64,000 nucleotides of DNA from the NCBI GenBank assembly GCA_022842305.1, contig JALHPY010000006.1:21778-85777 (forward strand), written 5' to 3'. Source of the DNA: Rubrivivax sp. (GTDB taxonomy: Bacteria > Pseudomonadota > Gammaproteobacteria > Burkholderiales > Burkholderiaceae_C). Position 1 is the first letter of the stretch; every line of letters begins with the position of its first letter. Of this stretch, positions 1 through 12,064 are shown piece by piece. A model generated the notes under the pieces. The model worked only from the letters and a program-made list of their open reading frames with translations, did no database searches and was not told the origin of the DNA. The position numbers and the translations under genes were made by a program.

Positions 1-1
1 G

Positions 2-115
2 GGCAGCTACGCCACGATGTGGTGGCTGTCGGTGGCGCTGGGCGTCTTTGCCGCTCTCATCAACCTGCCGGTGCGCGAGAGCCCCATCGTGCGCCCGCTG
101 CCGGTGGCGGTCTGA
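2..115 (+). CDS. MFS transporter, C-terminal fragment
   Basis: The window opens inside a reading frame that ends with TGA at 113-115. The 37 visible residues (GSYATMWWLSVALGVFAALINLPVRES...) look like the last transmembrane helix and short cytoplasmic tail of a major facilitator superfamily permease. The call rests on this helix and on the general similarity of the ending to MFS proteins; the substrate cannot be told. The gene is cut by the window edge, so its start and length are unknown. A small membrane ORF begins one base after its stop. Confidence 0.6.
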   Translation, partial: GSYATMWWLSVALGVFAALINLPVRESPIVRPLPVAV

Positions 116-116
116 C

Positions 117-245
117 GTGAAAGCGCGCTGGGCTCGCGTCAGCGGCTGGGTTGCGGCGATTGCCGTCCTGGCGGCCGTCTTCGCCGCCTACCTCAGCCCG
201 CATCTGGCGGTCGACCTCGCCAACCGCGTGTGGGCATGCTTCTAG
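117..245 (+). CDS. Small single-pass membrane protein, 42 aa
   Basis: A GTG start one base after the MFS stop opens a 42-codon frame. It has a short basic N-terminus (VKARWARVSGW), one hydrophobic helix of about 20 residues (VAAIAVLAAVFAAYL) and a short tail ending in VWACF. It is very probably inner-membrane. The ORF track shows a longer version starting at 48, but that start lies inside the MFS gene. The tight coupling to the gene upstream and the overlap with the methyltransferase downstream suggest one transcript. I do not recognise a function. Confidence 0.5.
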   Translation: MKARWARVSGWVAAIAVLAAVFAAYLSPHLAVDLANRVWACF

Positions 246-808
246 CGCACGGCGGCGGCGCGCCGTCGCCGTGGTTGCGTCGATTCACGGGCCTCATCAA
301 GTCGGGCGGTGCGGTGCTGGATGTGGCCTGCGGCAGCGGCCGCCACGTGCGCTGGCTGGCCGGCCAGGGCTTTGTCGTCACGGGTGTGGACCGCGATGCT
401 GCCGCGCTGGCTGCACTGGCTGCGGACGGCCCGGCGGCTGAACTGATCACCGCCGACATCGAAGCCGGCCCCTGGCCGCTGGCCGGGCGGCGCTTCGACG
501 GCATCGTCGTCACCAACTACCTGTGGCGCCCGCTGTGGCCGCAACTGCTCGATGCGCTGGCCGAAGGCGGCGTGCTGATCTACGAGACCTTTGCCGCCGG
601 CCACGAGCAGTTCGGCCGCCCCTCGCGCCCCGACTTCCTGCTGCAGCCGGGCGAATTGCTGCAGCGCTGCGCCGGGCTGCGCATCGTGGCCTTCGAGGAC
701 GGCTTCGAGCGCCAGGCGCCGCGCTGCGTGCAGCGCATCGTGGCCGTGCGGCCGGCGGCGGCGGGGGCCGGGGCGGCCCTCTACGGCCTGGATGGCGCCG
801 GCAGCTAA
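236..808 (+). CDS. Class I SAM-dependent methyltransferase
   Basis: About 190 residues with a clear class I methyltransferase Rossmann fold. Motif I is [16 protein letters not shown] near residue 30, followed by an acidic end of strand 2 (VTGVDRD) and a motif IV-like stretch [14 protein letters not shown]. The length is typical of stand-alone small-molecule methyltransferases. The start is uncertain: ATG at 236 and GTG at 230 are both in frame, and both overlap the preceding small ORF. The substrate is unknown. Its TAA stop lies within a TAAAAT motif that may serve as the -10 element of dapA. Confidence 0.8.
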   Translation: MLLAHGGGAPSPWLRRFTGLIKSGGAVLDVACGSGRHVRWLAGQGFVVTGVDRDAAALAALAADGPAAELITADIEAGPWPLAGRRFDGIVVTNYLWRPLWPQLLDALAEGGVLIYETFAAGHEQFGRPSRPDFLLQPGELLQRCAGLRIVAFEDGFERQAPRCVQRIVAVRPAAAGAGAALYGLDGAGS

Positions 809-811
809 AAT
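806..811 (+). promoter_or_regulatory. Candidate -10 element for dapA
   Basis: TAAAAT lies 28 bases before the dapA ATG and contains the stop codon of the gene upstream. No good -35 hexamer is visible at 16-18 bp spacing, so the call rests on the -10 match and position alone. Confidence 0.3.
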
Positions 812-839
812 CATGGGTTCAGCCAGGAACCGCCACCCC

Positions 840-1724
840 ATGAGACCCATCACCGGCAGCATCGTCGCCCTCGTGACCCCTCTGCTCGAGGACGGCAGCG
901 TCGACTACCCCACGCTGCGCCGCCTGATCGACTGGCATGTCGCCGAAGGCACCGACTGCATAGGCGTCGTCGGCACCACGGGCGAATCGCCCACGGTGTC
1001 GGTCGAGGAGCACTGCGAGATCATCCGAGTGGCCGTCGAGCACGCCGCCGGGCGCGTGCCCATCATGGCCGGCGCCGGGGCCAACGCCACGCGCGAGGCC
1101 ATCGAGCTGACGCGCTTCGCCAAGCAGGTGGGCGCCGACTGCACGCTGCAGGTAGTGCCCTACTACAACAAGCCTTCGCAGGAAGGCATCTACCAGCACT
1201 TCCGCGCCGTGGCCGAGGCCGTGGACCTGCCGGTGGTCCTGTACAACGTGCCCGGCCGCACCGTGGCCGACATGCAGCCAGAGACCACGCTGCGCCTGGC
1301 CCAGGTGCCGGGCATCGTGGGCATCAAAGAAGCCAGCGGCAACATCGAGCGCGCGGCGCAGCTCATCAAGCACGCGCCCCAGGGTTTCAGCATCTATTCG
1401 GGCGACGACGGCACGGCCGTGGCGCTCATGCTGCTGGGCGGACACGGCAACGTCAGCGTCACCGCCAACGTGGCGCCGCGCCTGATGCACGAGCTGTGCA
1501 CCGCGGCCATGGCCGGCGACGTGCGCCGCGCCACGGCCATCCACTTCCAGCTGCTGGCGTTGCACAAGCAGCTGTTCTGCGAACCCAGCCCCACCCCCAC
1601 CAAGTGGGCGCTGCAGCAGATGGGCCTGTGCGGCGCCACCGTGCGCCTGCCCATCACGCCCCTCACCGCCGCCGGCCAGGCGCTGGTTGGCGCCGCGCTG
1701 CGCGACGCCGGCCTGCTTCGCTGA
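840..1724 (+). CDS. dapA: 4-hydroxy-tetrahydrodipicolinate synthase
   Basis: DapA condenses pyruvate with L-aspartate semialdehyde, the first committed step of lysine and diaminopimelate synthesis, in the cytoplasm. The protein is 294 residues, matching the family's usual 290-300. It begins [14 protein letters not shown], carries the GTTGESPTV loop that binds the substrate carboxylate, the YYNKPSQEG segment with the catalytic Tyr, and the Schiff-base lysine in GIKEASG. The ORF track starts upstream at 591, but homology begins at the ATG at 840. bamC follows after about 80 bases, a dapA-bamC arrangement conserved in many proteobacteria. Confidence 0.97.
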   Translation: MRPITGSIVALVTPLLEDGSVDYPTLRRLIDWHVAEGTDCIGVVGTTGESPTVSVEEHCEIIRVAVEHAAGRVPIMAGAGANATREAIELTRFAKQVGADCTLQVVPYYNKPSQEGIYQHFRAVAEAVDLPVVLYNVPGRTVADMQPETTLRLAQVPGIVGIKEASGNIERAAQLIKHAPQGFSIYSGDDGTAVALMLLGGHGNVSVTANVAPRLMHELCTAAMAGDVRRATAIHFQLLALHKQLFCEPSPTPTKWALQQMGLCGATVRLPITPLTAAGQALVGAALRDAGLLR

Positions 1725-1802
1725 AGCTTGGCGCCGCCTCTTTCTGCCCTTATCCCGCCCCATGACCAGGGCCGCCCTGCGGCCCTGGCGGAGACCCCGA
1801 AC

Positions 1803-2957
1803 GTGACTTCCCCTTCCGGCGCCACCCCGATCCGCCTGACCGTGCTTGCGCTGGCGGCATCGCTGGCGGCTTGCCAGTCGATGGACACCATGCTCTCGGG
1901 CGACAAGATCGACTACAAGTCCACCACCACCAAGGCCAAGCCGCTGGACGTGCCGCCCGACCTCACCCAGCTGGCGCAGCAGTCGCGCTACCAGGTGCAG
2001 GGCGGCGTGATCAGCGCCGCCGGCGCCGCGGCCACGGCCGCGGCCCCCGGGGCGGCGGTGGCACCCGCCGCCGGCACACCCTCGGTGGCCTTGGCAGCGC
2101 AGGGCAACCTGCGCATCGAACGTGACGGGCAACAGCGCTGGCTGGTGGCAGCCACCACGCCCGAACAACTGTGGCCGCAGGTCAAGGCCTTCTGGGAACA
2201 ACGCGGTTTCACGCTGGAAGTGGAAAACGCCGCGGCCGGCCTGATGGAGACCAACTGGGCCGAGAACCGCGCCAAGCTGCCCCAGGACGTGGTGCGCAGG
2301 GCCCTGGGCGGCGTGCTCGGCAACCTGTTCGACACGGGTGAACGCGACCGCTTCCGTACGCGCATAGAGCGCACCCCGGGCGGCAGCGAGATCTACATCT
2401 CGCACCGCGGCGCCGAAGAGGCCTACCTCGACGACAAGCGCGAGGGCACGCGCTGGCGCCTGCGCGGCAGCGACCCCCAGCTCGAGGCCGAAATGCTGTC
2501 GCTGCTGATGCTGGCGCTGGGCCCCCGGGACGAAGCTGCGCGCGTGCAGGCGCAGGCCCCGGCCCGCGCCGCTTCGGCACCCGAGGCACCGGCACGCGCG
2601 CGCGCACTGGCCGGCAGCGGAGCGGCGCTGGAGCTGGACGAGCCCTTCGACCGCGCCTGGCGCCGTGTCGGCCTGGCGCTGGACCGCGGCGGTTTTTCGG
2701 TCGAAGACCGCGACCGCAATGCCGGCCTGTACTACGTGCGCTACGTCGACCCCAAGTCCGCGGGCAAGGAAGAGCCGGGCTTCTGGGCGCGCCTGTTCGG
2801 CGACAGCAGCAACCCGCAGGCGGCCATCCGCTACCGCATCGCGGTCAAGGGCGGCGCCAGCAAGACCACGGTGAGCGTGCTCACCTCGGCCGGCGGCACC
2901 GACAGCGGCGACAACGGCCGCAACATCGCTGCAGCGCTGATCAACGAACTGCGCTGA
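1803..2957 (+). CDS. bamC: Outer membrane protein assembly factor BamC
   Basis: BamC (formerly NlpB) is a lipoprotein of the BAM complex that inserts beta-barrel proteins into the outer membrane. I choose the GTG at 1803: it gives a short basic N-terminus, a hydrophobic stretch and a lipobox ending at Cys24 (SLAAC), and GGAG lies nine bases upstream. The longer ORF start at 1728 would bury the signal. The mature N-terminus has the unstructured segment (IDYKSTTTKAKPLDVPPDLT) typical of BamC, which contacts BamD. Two helix-grip domains follow, at about residues 110-235 and 275-380, joined by an Ala-rich linker. The total is 384 residues. It lies directly after dapA and ends at a strong terminator. 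Confidence 0.93.
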   Translation: MTSPSGATPIRLTVLALAASLAACQSMDTMLSGDKIDYKSTTTKAKPLDVPPDLTQLAQQSRYQVQGGVISAAGAAATAAAPGAAVAPAAGTPSVALAAQGNLRIERDGQQRWLVAATTPEQLWPQVKAFWEQRGFTLEVENAAAGLMETNWAENRAKLPQDVVRRALGGVLGNLFDTGERDRFRTRIERTPGGSEIYISHRGAEEAYLDDKREGTRWRLRGSDPQLEAEMLSLLMLALGPRDEAARVQAQAPARAASAPEAPARARALAGSGAALELDEPFDRAWRRVGLALDRGGFSVEDRDRNAGLYYVRYVDPKSAGKEEPGFWARLFGDSSNPQAAIRYRIAVKGGASKTTVSVLTSAGGTDSGDNGRNIAAALINELR

Positions 2958-2981
2958 GCACGCGCGTGGCGCACACGTGAG

Positions 2982-3006
2982 AAAGGCCGCCCGAGGGCGG
3001 CCTTTT
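2982..3006. terminator. Bidirectional intrinsic terminator after bamC
   Basis: A perfect 10-bp stem AAAGGCCGCC / GGCGGCCTTT with a CGAG loop is followed by a further T. The A-run on the left gives a T-run for the opposite strand. It sits between converging bamC (+) and the small lipoprotein gene (-), so it can serve both. Confidence 0.85.
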
Positions 3007-3042
3007 GACGTTCTCGGCAACGCGCCCGAGGGCGCGCGGCGA

Positions 3043-3264
3043 TTACTTCGGGGCGGCGGCGGAAGCAGCCACGGCAGCAGCCGAAGCCGAGGCGTCGGCG
3101 GCAGAGGCAGCGACGTTGGCGGCCGAAGCAGCGACCTCGGCGGGGGCCGGCGCCGGAGCGGCGACGGGCGCGGGGGCCGGGGCGGGGGCCGGGGCTTCGG
3201 TCTTGCCGCAGCCGACCAGAGCCAGGGAAGCGAGCAGGGAAGCCAGAGCGATGGTCTTGTTCAT
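3043..3264 (-). CDS. Ala/Pro-rich small lipoprotein
   Basis: A 73-residue lipoprotein precursor of unknown function. It starts at MNKTIALASLLASLALVGCGK, with a clear lipobox (LVGC) and GAGGA six bases upstream of this ATG; the track's start four codons earlier uses an ATG that overlaps the Shine-Dalgarno. After the Cys, the chain is a proline-alanine repeat (APAPAPAPAPVAAPAPAP) and then an Ala/Ser repeat (VAASAANVAASAADASASAAAVAASAA). There is no globular domain. Such tails can span the periplasm or peptidoglycan, but that is inference. It converges on bamC with a shared terminator. Confidence 0.7.
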   Translation of the reverse strand: MNKTIALASLLASLALVGCGKTEAPAPAPAPAPVAAPAPAPAEVAASAANVAASAADASASAAAVAASAAAPK

Positions 3265-3315
3265 GGGTGTCCTCAATGAGTTATGGGTCAGGAGTTGAGC
3301 TATTCTTGGGCGCTG

Positions 3316-3329
3316 CCGGATTCATCCGG
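3316..3329. other. 14-bp inverted repeat upstream of the small lipoprotein gene
   Basis: CCGGAT-TC-ATCCGG is a perfect 6-bp-arm palindrome about 50-65 bases upstream of the lipoprotein start. It could be an operator or chance; no regulator is identified. Confidence 0.25.
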
Positions 3330-3418
3330 AAAAGACGCCCCGTTCAGACTTCGGAAGCCGGACCGGCAAGCCCACCCGATGTCTAGCCCACGAGTATAGT
3401 CAGAGCCCGGGAAATCCC

Positions 3419-3910
3419 TTACAGACCCAGGATATTGACGGGGAATGCAGCTTCAGAACGTTGCATAAACACGTCAATCCGGTCGCGCCACAGGTGCGCT
3501 GCACGCACGTCCCGCTGGGCCCGACCTCGCCAATGCACGGCATCGATCAGGTGCACGCTCACGGCGCCGTCGTCCAGCAGCAAGGTCGGCAAGTCGGCCG
3601 CCAGTTCAGTAGGCGCCTGCAAGAAGCTGATGGCATGCGCCCAGTCGCGGCGCCAGGCGTTGAAGCGCGGGTGGCAACGCGGCACCTCGTCGTAAGTGGC
3701 CGCCAGAAATACCAGCCGGCGCTGCGGCAGGCGCAGCCACGCCGTCAGGCACTGCAGCAGTTCGGGCTCGCCCAGCGGCCAGGTCTCGAAACTGGGGTCC
3801 ACGCACAGGATCTGGCGTGCGCCCTTCTCCAGCGCCGCGTCGAAACCCCAGCGCAGCGCAGCGACAAAGCTCTCCTGCGAATCGATGCGCGGTGCTTCCG
3901 GGGCGTTCAT
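3419..3910 (-). CDS. Conserved hypothetical protein encoded with YcfD-type oxygenase
   Basis: A soluble protein of 163 residues starting MNAPEAPRIDSQESF; the extra residues in the track lie inside the upstream gene. It has a central WRRDWAHAISFLQAP segment and ends FPVNILGL. There is no signal peptide or membrane helix. I do not recognise a catalytic motif; it may belong to a domain of unknown function described next to cupin oxygenases in betaproteobacteria (DUF7931-like, from memory). Its ATG overlaps the stop of the oxygenase gene by four bases, so the two are translationally coupled and may work together on the ribosome. Confidence 0.75.
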   Translation of the reverse strand: MNAPEAPRIDSQESFVAALRWGFDAALEKGARQILCVDPSFETWPLGEPELLQCLTAWLRLPQRRLVFLAATYDEVPRCHPRFNAWRRDWAHAISFLQAPTELAADLPTLLLDDGAVSVHLIDAVHWRGRAQRDVRAAHLWRDRIDVFMQRSEAAFPVNILGL

Positions 3911-5028
3911 GGCACCTCCGGCAAGACCCAGCCGGCGGCCAGCCAATCGTCCAGCAGTTCGGCCGCTTCCGCGCTCAGGCGCTGCAGATCGGCGGCGGAC
4001 AGGCTGCGCTGGTCGGCCAGGCGCTGCATCAGGCGCGCATCACGGCCGCCAGCGCGGAAGGCCTCACCGTTGATGAACACGTGGCGTGCGTCGTACATCA
4101 TGCGTGTGCCGGCGGCCAGGCACACGCCGCCCGCCCCGCGCGGCGCGTCGCTGGCCTGGAACCAGACGCGCGGCTTGGGCTCGCTCAGCGCCTCACCCAG
4201 CGCGCGCTGCAGCCACTGCGGGTCAGCCAGGCGGCGCTGCACGGCCGCGCGCGCGAAGTCCAGCAAGGCCTCTGGAATGGCGCCCGGCGTGGCCGTGGCC
4301 GGCTGGCGCGGGTCGCGGTACAGCGCGCCGGGTTCGTCTTCGTCGTCGGCCAGGCGCTGCAGCAGCTGGCACGCCAGTTCGTCGGCAGCCTGGGCGCGAA
4401 AGCCTACGGAACAGGTGATGCAGTCACCGCCCTCGGCCACGCCGTCGTGGCCCCACAGCGGCGGCAGGTAGAGCATGTCGCCGGGCGCCAGCACCCAGTC
4501 GTGCTGGGGCTCGAACGTGCGCAGGATCTTCAGCGGCAGGTCTTCGAAAAAGGCCGTGTCCCCCGGCGGCGCCACGCGCCAGCGGCGGCGCCCCTGCACC
4601 TGGATCAGGAAGACGTCGTAGGAATCGACGTGCGGGCCGACGCCGCCACCGGGGCTGGCCCAGGACGCCATCAGGTCGTCCAGACGCGCGTCGGGCACGA
4701 AGCGGAAGCACTCGCGCATGGCGGCCGCGGCGCCCACGTGCAGGTCCAGGCCCTGCACCAGCAGCGTCCAGCCGGGGCGCGCCAGTGGCGGCAGCGCACG
4801 CCGCTGCAGCGGGCCGTGGCGCACCTTCCAGGCGGCGCCGTCGCGCAGCACCAGGCGGGCCTCGACGTCCTCGCTCGCGGCCAGATCAAAGAGCCCGGCG
4901 CGCGCCAGCGGTGGCTGCACGCCGGGCCAGGCCTGGCGCACCAGCAACGGCTTCTTCTGCCAGTGGCGACGCATGAATTGATCGGGGGAAAGGCCGCCCA
5001 GAAGGGCCAGCGGAAGGTGGGTGTCCAT
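3907..5028 (-). CDS. ycfD: Cupin (JmjC-like) ribosomal protein arginine hydroxylase, YcfD type
   Basis: Members of this 2-oxoglutarate/Fe(II) oxygenase family hydroxylate an arginine of ribosomal protein uL16. The 373-residue protein has the family opening (LLGGLSPDQFMRRHWQKKPLLVRQA), the iron-binding HxD motif in GPHVDSYDVFLIQVQGRRRWRV, and a downstream second His region (GDMLYLPPLWGHDG). A C-terminal winged-helix-like dimerisation/tail region completes it. The length matches E. coli YcfD (about 373). The start at 5028 is chosen because homology begins at MDTHLPLALLGG; the track's extra 43 residues run into the divergent FKBP gene. It faces away from the SlyD-like gene 61 bases upstream. Confidence 0.9.
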   Translation of the reverse strand: MDTHLPLALLGGLSPDQFMRRHWQKKPLLVRQAWPGVQPPLARAGLFDLAASEDVEARLVLRDGAAWKVRHGPLQRRALPPLARPGWTLLVQGLDLHVGAAAAMRECFRFVPDARLDDLMASWASPGGGVGPHVDSYDVFLIQVQGRRRWRVAPPGDTAFFEDLPLKILRTFEPQHDWVLAPGDMLYLPPLWGHDGVAEGGDCITCSVGFRAQAADELACQLLQRLADDEDEPGALYRDPRQPATATPGAIPEALLDFARAAVQRRLADPQWLQRALGEALSEPKPRVWFQASDAPRGAGGVCLAAGTRMMYDARHVFINGEAFRAGGRDARLMQRLADQRSLSAADLQRLSAEAAELLDDWLAAGWVLPEVP

Positions 5029-5089
5029 GGCCTGATTCTCGCGCGCCGCTGCGCCAGCCTGATCAGGCGGCTGTGCCATCATCTGCCGC

Positions 5090-5599
5090 ATGCAGATTGA
5101 AAGCCCTTGCGTCGTGAGCCTGACCTGGAAGCTCAGCGACGGACAGAACCGCCCCATCGACGAACTGGGCGAGCCCGTGGAGTTCTTCTACGGCGGCAAC
5201 GACCTGCTGACCAAGGTGGAAGAAGCACTGGCCGGCCACGTGGCCGGCGACGAGCTACAGGTTCACCTGGAGCCCGAGCACGCCTTCGGCGACTACGACG
5301 CCGCGCTGGTGTGCTTCGAGGACCGCAAGATCTTCCCCGAGGTGCTGGAAGCCGGCATGGCCTTCGAAGGCCTGCCCGCCGGCCACGCCACGCCAGGCAT
5401 GCCGGCCGACGCCATCTACGTGGTGACCGAGGTCTACCCTTCGCACGTGGTGCTGGACGGCAACCACCCGCTGGCCGGCATGTCGCTGCGCCTGGCCATC
5501 ACCGTACGCGACGTGCGCGCGGCCAGCGCGGATGAGCAGGAGTCGCGCAGCGTGGGCGACGCCCCCCCCATGCTGGGCGCGCCCGGCGCGCTGCACTGA
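5090..5599 (+). CDS. slyD: FKBP-type peptidyl-prolyl isomerase, SlyD-like
   Basis: A cytoplasmic prolyl isomerase and chaperone of the SlyD class, 169 residues. The N-terminal FKBP half contains VVSLTWKLSDGQNRPIDE and the LEPEHAFGDYD segment, interrupted by the insert-in-flap chaperone domain (VCFEDRKIFPEVLEAGMAF...). The FKBP strand VVLDGNHPLAGMSLRLAITVRDV closes the fold. Unlike E. coli SlyD it lacks a histidine-rich metal-binding tail, ending instead in PPMLGAPGALH. It is transcribed divergently from the oxygenase gene and converges on dut with a 4-base gap. Confidence 0.9.
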   Translation: MQIESPCVVSLTWKLSDGQNRPIDELGEPVEFFYGGNDLLTKVEEALAGHVAGDELQVHLEPEHAFGDYDAALVCFEDRKIFPEVLEAGMAFEGLPAGHATPGMPADAIYVVTEVYPSHVVLDGNHPLAGMSLRLAITVRDVRAASADEQESRSVGDAPPMLGAPGALH

Positions 5600-5603
5600 G
5601 GCG

Positions 5604-6053
5604 CTACGCCCGCCCGGTAGAACCGAAGCCGCCCTCGCCCCGCGCCGAAGCGTCGAACTCTTCGACGCGGCGAAAGCTCGCTTGCACCACCGGCACGATG
5701 ACCATCTGCGCGATGCGCTCCATCGGCTGCACCGTGTAGGCCGCGCTGCCGCGGTTCCAGCAGCTCACCATCAGCGGGCCCTGGTAGTCGCTGTCGATCA
5801 GCCCGACCAGGTTGCCCAGCACGATGCCCTGCTTGTGGCCCAGGCCCGAGCGCGGCAGCAGCATCGCCGCCAGGCCGGGGTCGGCGATGTGGATGGCCAG
5901 ACCGGTGGGGATGAGCACGGCCTGGCCCGGGGCCAGCAGCAGCGGCGCGTCCAGGCAGGCGCGCAGGTCCAGCCCGGCGCTGCCGGGCGTGGCGTAGGCC
6001 GGCAGGTGCTCTGCCATGCGCGCATCCAGCACCTTGACGTCGATGACGCTCAT
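5604..6053 (-). CDS. dut: dUTP diphosphatase
   Basis: Dut hydrolyses dUTP to dUMP and pyrophosphate, keeping uracil out of DNA and feeding dTMP synthesis. The 149-residue protein shows the trimeric dUTPase motifs in order: [10 protein letters not shown] (1), [28 protein letters not shown] (2-3, with the catalytic Asp), [11 protein letters not shown] (4), and the flexible C-terminal [10 protein letters not shown] (5) that closes over the base. Its ATG overlaps the coaBC stop by four bases, a coaBC-dut coupling common in proteobacteria. It is the last gene of the minus-strand run that begins with the toxin-antitoxin pair. Confidence 0.97.
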   Translation of the reverse strand: MSVIDVKVLDARMAEHLPAYATPGSAGLDLRACLDAPLLLAPGQAVLIPTGLAIHIADPGLAAMLLPRSGLGHKQGIVLGNLVGLIDSDYQGPLMVSCWNRGSAAYTVQPMERIAQMVIVPVVQASFRRVEEFDASARGEGGFGSTGRA

Positions 6054-7276
6054 TCCGCACTGCCCGCCATGCGCCGGGCGATCTCGGCCACCAGCTGGCG
6101 TGCCAGGGTGAGCTTGTCACCGGGCGGCAGCGCATGTTCACCCTGCGCGTCCACCAGCACAAGCTGGTTGTCGTCGCGGCCGAAGGTGGCGGGGCCGTTG
6201 TTGGCCACGATCAGCGGCACGCCCTTGCGCGCCAGCTTTTGGCGCGCGTGCGCCACGATGTCGTGGCTTTCGGCGGCAAAGCCCACGCACCAGGGCCTCT
6301 GGCCGGTGGGCAGGCGCGCCACGGTGGCCAGGATGTCGGGGTTCTCGATGAAGGCCAGCGCGGGCGGCTGGCCGCTGCCGTCCTTCTTGATCTTTTGCGC
6401 CTGGGCCTGCGCCGGGCGCCAGTCGGCCACGGCCGCGGTGGCCACGAAGACCTGGTGCCGCGGCGCCTGCGGCAGCACCGCGTCCAGCATCTGCTGCGCG
6501 CTTTGCACGTCGATGCGGTGCACGCCGCGCGGCGTGGGCAGCTGCACCGGGCCGGCCACCAGCGTGACCTGCGCGCCGGCCTCGGCCGCGGCGCGGGCGA
6601 TGGCAAAGCCCATCTTGCCGCTGGACAGGTTGGTGATGCCGCGCACCGGGTCGATGGCCTCGAAGGTGGGGCCCGCAGTGACCAGCATCGAGCGCCCCGC
6701 CAGCAGCTTGGGCTGGAAGTGGGCGATCAGCTCATCCAGCAGTTCGGCCGGCTCCAGCATGCGGCCGTCGCCCACTTCGCCGCAGGCCTGATCACCGGCG
6801 GCCGGCCCCAGCACATGGGCGCCGTCGGCGGCGATCTGCGCTGTGTTGCGCTGCGTGGCCGGGTGGGCCCACATCTCGCGGTTCATGGCCGGGGCCACTA
6901 GCAGCGCGCAGCGTTCGGCCGGCCGCGCCAGGCACAGCAGGCTCAGCAGTTCGTCGGCGCGGCCCTGGGCCAGGCGGGCGATGAAGTCGGCACTGGCCGG
7001 CGCGATGAGCACGGCATCGGCCTGGCGCGACAGGTTGATGTGCGGCATGTTGTTGGGCTCGCGCGCGTCCCACTGGTCGGTGTGCACGGCGCGGCCGCTC
7101 AGCGCCTGCAGCGTGACCGGAGTGATGAAGCGCGTGGCCGCCTCGGTCATGACCACCTGCACCGTGGCGCCGGCCTTGACCAGCAGGCGCGTGAGCTCGG
7201 CCGCCTTGTAGCAGGCGACGCCGCCGCTCAGGCCCAGGACGATGTGGCGGCCCTGCAGGGCCAGCGTTTCCGACAT
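6050..7276 (-). CDS. coaBC: Bifunctional phosphopantothenoylcysteine decarboxylase / phosphopantothenate-cysteine ligase
   Basis: CoaBC carries out two consecutive steps of coenzyme A synthesis. The 408 residues divide into an FMN-dependent decarboxylase domain (about 1-190) and a CTP-dependent ligase domain (about 195-405). The decarboxylase has the [18 protein letters not shown] flavin loop, the catalytic His in [15 protein letters not shown], and the Cys in [10 protein letters not shown]. The ligase begins [24 protein letters not shown] and has FAAESHD. It starts 20 bases after the UPF0149 gene and overlaps dut. Confidence 0.97.
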   Translation of the reverse strand: MSETLALQGRHIVLGLSGGVACYKAAELTRLLVKAGATVQVVMTEAATRFITPVTLQALSGRAVHTDQWDAREPNNMPHINLSRQADAVLIAPASADFIARLAQGRADELLSLLCLARPAERCALLVAPAMNREMWAHPATQRNTAQIAADGAHVLGPAAGDQACGEVGDGRMLEPAELLDELIAHFQPKLLAGRSMLVTAGPTFEAIDPVRGITNLSSGKMGFAIARAAAEAGAQVTLVAGPVQLPTPRGVHRIDVQSAQQMLDAVLPQAPRHQVFVATAAVADWRPAQAQAQKIKKDGSGQPPALAFIENPDILATVARLPTGQRPWCVGFAAESHDIVAHARQKLARKGVPLIVANNGPATFGRDDNQLVLVDAQGEHALPPGDKLTLARQLVAEIARRMAGSAE

Positions 7277-7295
7277 GCTGGTGGTCCCCGCCGCG

Positions 7296-8084
<789 letters not shown>

Positions 8085-8105
8085 GGCAGGGCTCTCTGGA
8101 AGGTC

Positions 8106-8663
8106 TCAGCCGGCGTCGGGCCAGGCCAGGGTGGGGGGTTGGGGATGCAGGCGCGCCATGCTCAGCACGTCGGTGTAGACACCGCCGCGCAAGGCAAAGC
8201 CGCGGTGCAGGCCTTCCTGGCGAAAGCCGAAGCGGCGGTACAGCGCGATGGCGCGTTCATTGTCGGTAAAGACGGTGAGCTCGATGCGCAGGAGCTGGCC
8301 CCAGCCGTCGGCGTAGTCGCACAGCGCCTGCATCAGGGCCGTGCCCACCCCCAGCCCTTGCGCGGGGCGCGCCACGCTGATGCCCAGCACGGCCGTATGG
8401 CGCCGGCGCAACTGGGGGGATGGGTGCAGGCCGGCGCTGCCGACCACCTGGCCGTCGCGCTCGGCCACCAGTTGCAGGTGGTCGGCGCGCGCCGGGGTGT
8501 TGTTGTCGGCCAGGCGCGTGTGCCAGATCTCGTCGCTGGGAAAGGGCAGCTGCATCAGGCCGGCGTAGACCTCGGGGTCACCCATCAGCTGCGCAAAAGC
8601 CGCAGCGTCGCGCGTGGTGGCGCGGCGCAGGGTCAGGGTGAAGGTCGGGGCCGGGTCGCTCAT
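8106..8663 (-). CDS. GNAT family N-acetyltransferase
   Basis: 185 residues with a GCN5-related acetyltransferase fold. The opening TLRRATTRDAAAFAQLMGDPEVYAGLMQLPFPSDEIW is typical of the RimJ/RimL-like branch. Motif A (VARPAQGLGVGTALMQALCDYADGW, acetyl-CoA pyrophosphate loop Q/RxxGxG/A as QGLGVG) is followed by motif B (LRIELTVFTDNERAIALYRRFGFRQEGL). The acceptor substrate cannot be read. It starts 22 bases after the alaS stop and is probably co-transcribed with it. Confidence 0.9.
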   Translation of the reverse strand: MSDPAPTFTLTLRRATTRDAAAFAQLMGDPEVYAGLMQLPFPSDEIWHTRLADNNTPARADHLQLVAERDGQVVGSAGLHPSPQLRRRHTAVLGISVARPAQGLGVGTALMQALCDYADGWGQLLRIELTVFTDNERAIALYRRFGFRQEGLHRGFALRGGVYTDVLSMARLHPQPPTLAWPDAG

Positions 8664-8685
8664 GGCCGCTTGCTGGCGCTGGCGA

Positions 8686-11319
<2,634 letters not shown>

Positions 11320-11344
11320 GGCGGCAACAGGTCGGTTGGAGTTT

Positions 11345-11746
11345 TCAGTTCAGGACTTCGATGCCCAGCGCTCGGGCCGCGTCGACGAGACGCGCGTCGT
11401 GCGTAGCCATGGGGCAGCGACGCGACAGCGCCAGATCGACATACAGCGCATCGTAGGGCGTGAGGTCGTGGGCGGTGGACAGTTCCAGGTGGCGCAGCGG
11501 GTCGTTGACGCGCGGCGTCACCAGTTCGACCTCCAACGCGGCCAGATGGGCGCACAAGCCGCGGGCCCGTGCCAGGTCGAAGCGTCGCCGGCGAATGCCA
11601 TTGCGCATGGCGCTGGCCACTTCGAGGGGCCAGATGAAGGGCGCGATGAGTTCCTTGCCCAGCACCTCACGCATGCCCGCGGGTCGCAACTCGTCGGGCA
11701 TCACGCAGGCCAGGGCGTACGACGTGTCGATGACGAGTTGGCTCAT
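11345..11746 (-). CDS. vapC: PIN-domain toxin, VapC type
   Basis: A putative ribonuclease toxin of 133 residues. The PIN fold shows the conserved acidic residues: Asp in [12 protein letters not shown], Glu in [11 protein letters not shown], Asp in [14 protein letters not shown], and a last Asp in [12 protein letters not shown], which together bind Mg2+. The start at 11746 (MSQLVIDT) is chosen because it overlaps the antitoxin stop by four bases. VapC toxins cleave tRNA or rRNA; the target here cannot be inferred. It sits immediately upstream of alaS. Confidence 0.88.
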   Translation of the reverse strand: MSQLVIDTSYALACVMPDELRPAGMREVLGKELIAPFIWPLEVASAMRNGIRRRRFDLARARGLCAHLAALEVELVTPRVNDPLRHLELSTAHDLTPYDALYVDLALSRRCPMATHDARLVDAARALGIEVLN

Positions 11747-12051
11747 CCGCCGCTGCCGGTAGCGGCCGACCAGATGCGCTCTTCGCGATCTTCGCGGCCC
11801 TCGCGAACCCACTCGACGATCTCCTGGGTGGTCAGGGGCTCACCGCGCTCGGCGATCTCGCGCCCGATCTGCTGCATCGCCGCCACCGCCTTGAGGCGGC
11901 GTTCGAGCAGTTCCGCCGACACGCCACCGAAGGGAACGATCTTGGCCACCGGCTTGTTGTGGCGCGTGATGATGACTTCCTCGCCGCGCTCGGCGCGGGC
12001 GATGAGCTCCGACAAGTGGGTCTTGGCTTCGAACAGGCCTATGGATTCCAT
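11743..12051 (-). CDS. Phd/YefM-family antitoxin
   Basis: A 102-residue antitoxin for the PIN-domain toxin that follows it. The N-terminal Phd/YefM DNA-binding fold is clear in MESIGLFEAKTHLSELIARAERGEEVIITRHNKPVAKIVPF. The C-terminal half (LLERRLKAVAAMQQIGREIAERGEPLTTQEIVEWVREGREDREE) is an extended, charged helix expected to neutralise the toxin. Such antitoxins repress their own promoter together with the toxin, and a perfect palindrome lies about 14 bases upstream of the start. Confidence 0.9.
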   Translation of the reverse strand: MESIGLFEAKTHLSELIARAERGEEVIITRHNKPVAKIVPFGGVSAELLERRLKAVAAMQQIGREIAERGEPLTTQEIVEWVREGREDREERIWSAATGSGG

Positions 12052-12064
12052 GGCGGCTCAGGGA

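Noticed and set aside
48-245. ORF start at 48 for the small membrane protein
   Set aside because: This start lies inside the MFS gene in another frame; the GTG at 117, one base after the MFS stop, fits a membrane peptide better.
819-3020. Minus-strand ORF of 733 aa over dapA and bamC
   Set aside because: It lies antisense to two well-recognised genes. Its translation is low-complexity and shows no family motifs; long antisense frames are expected at this GC content.
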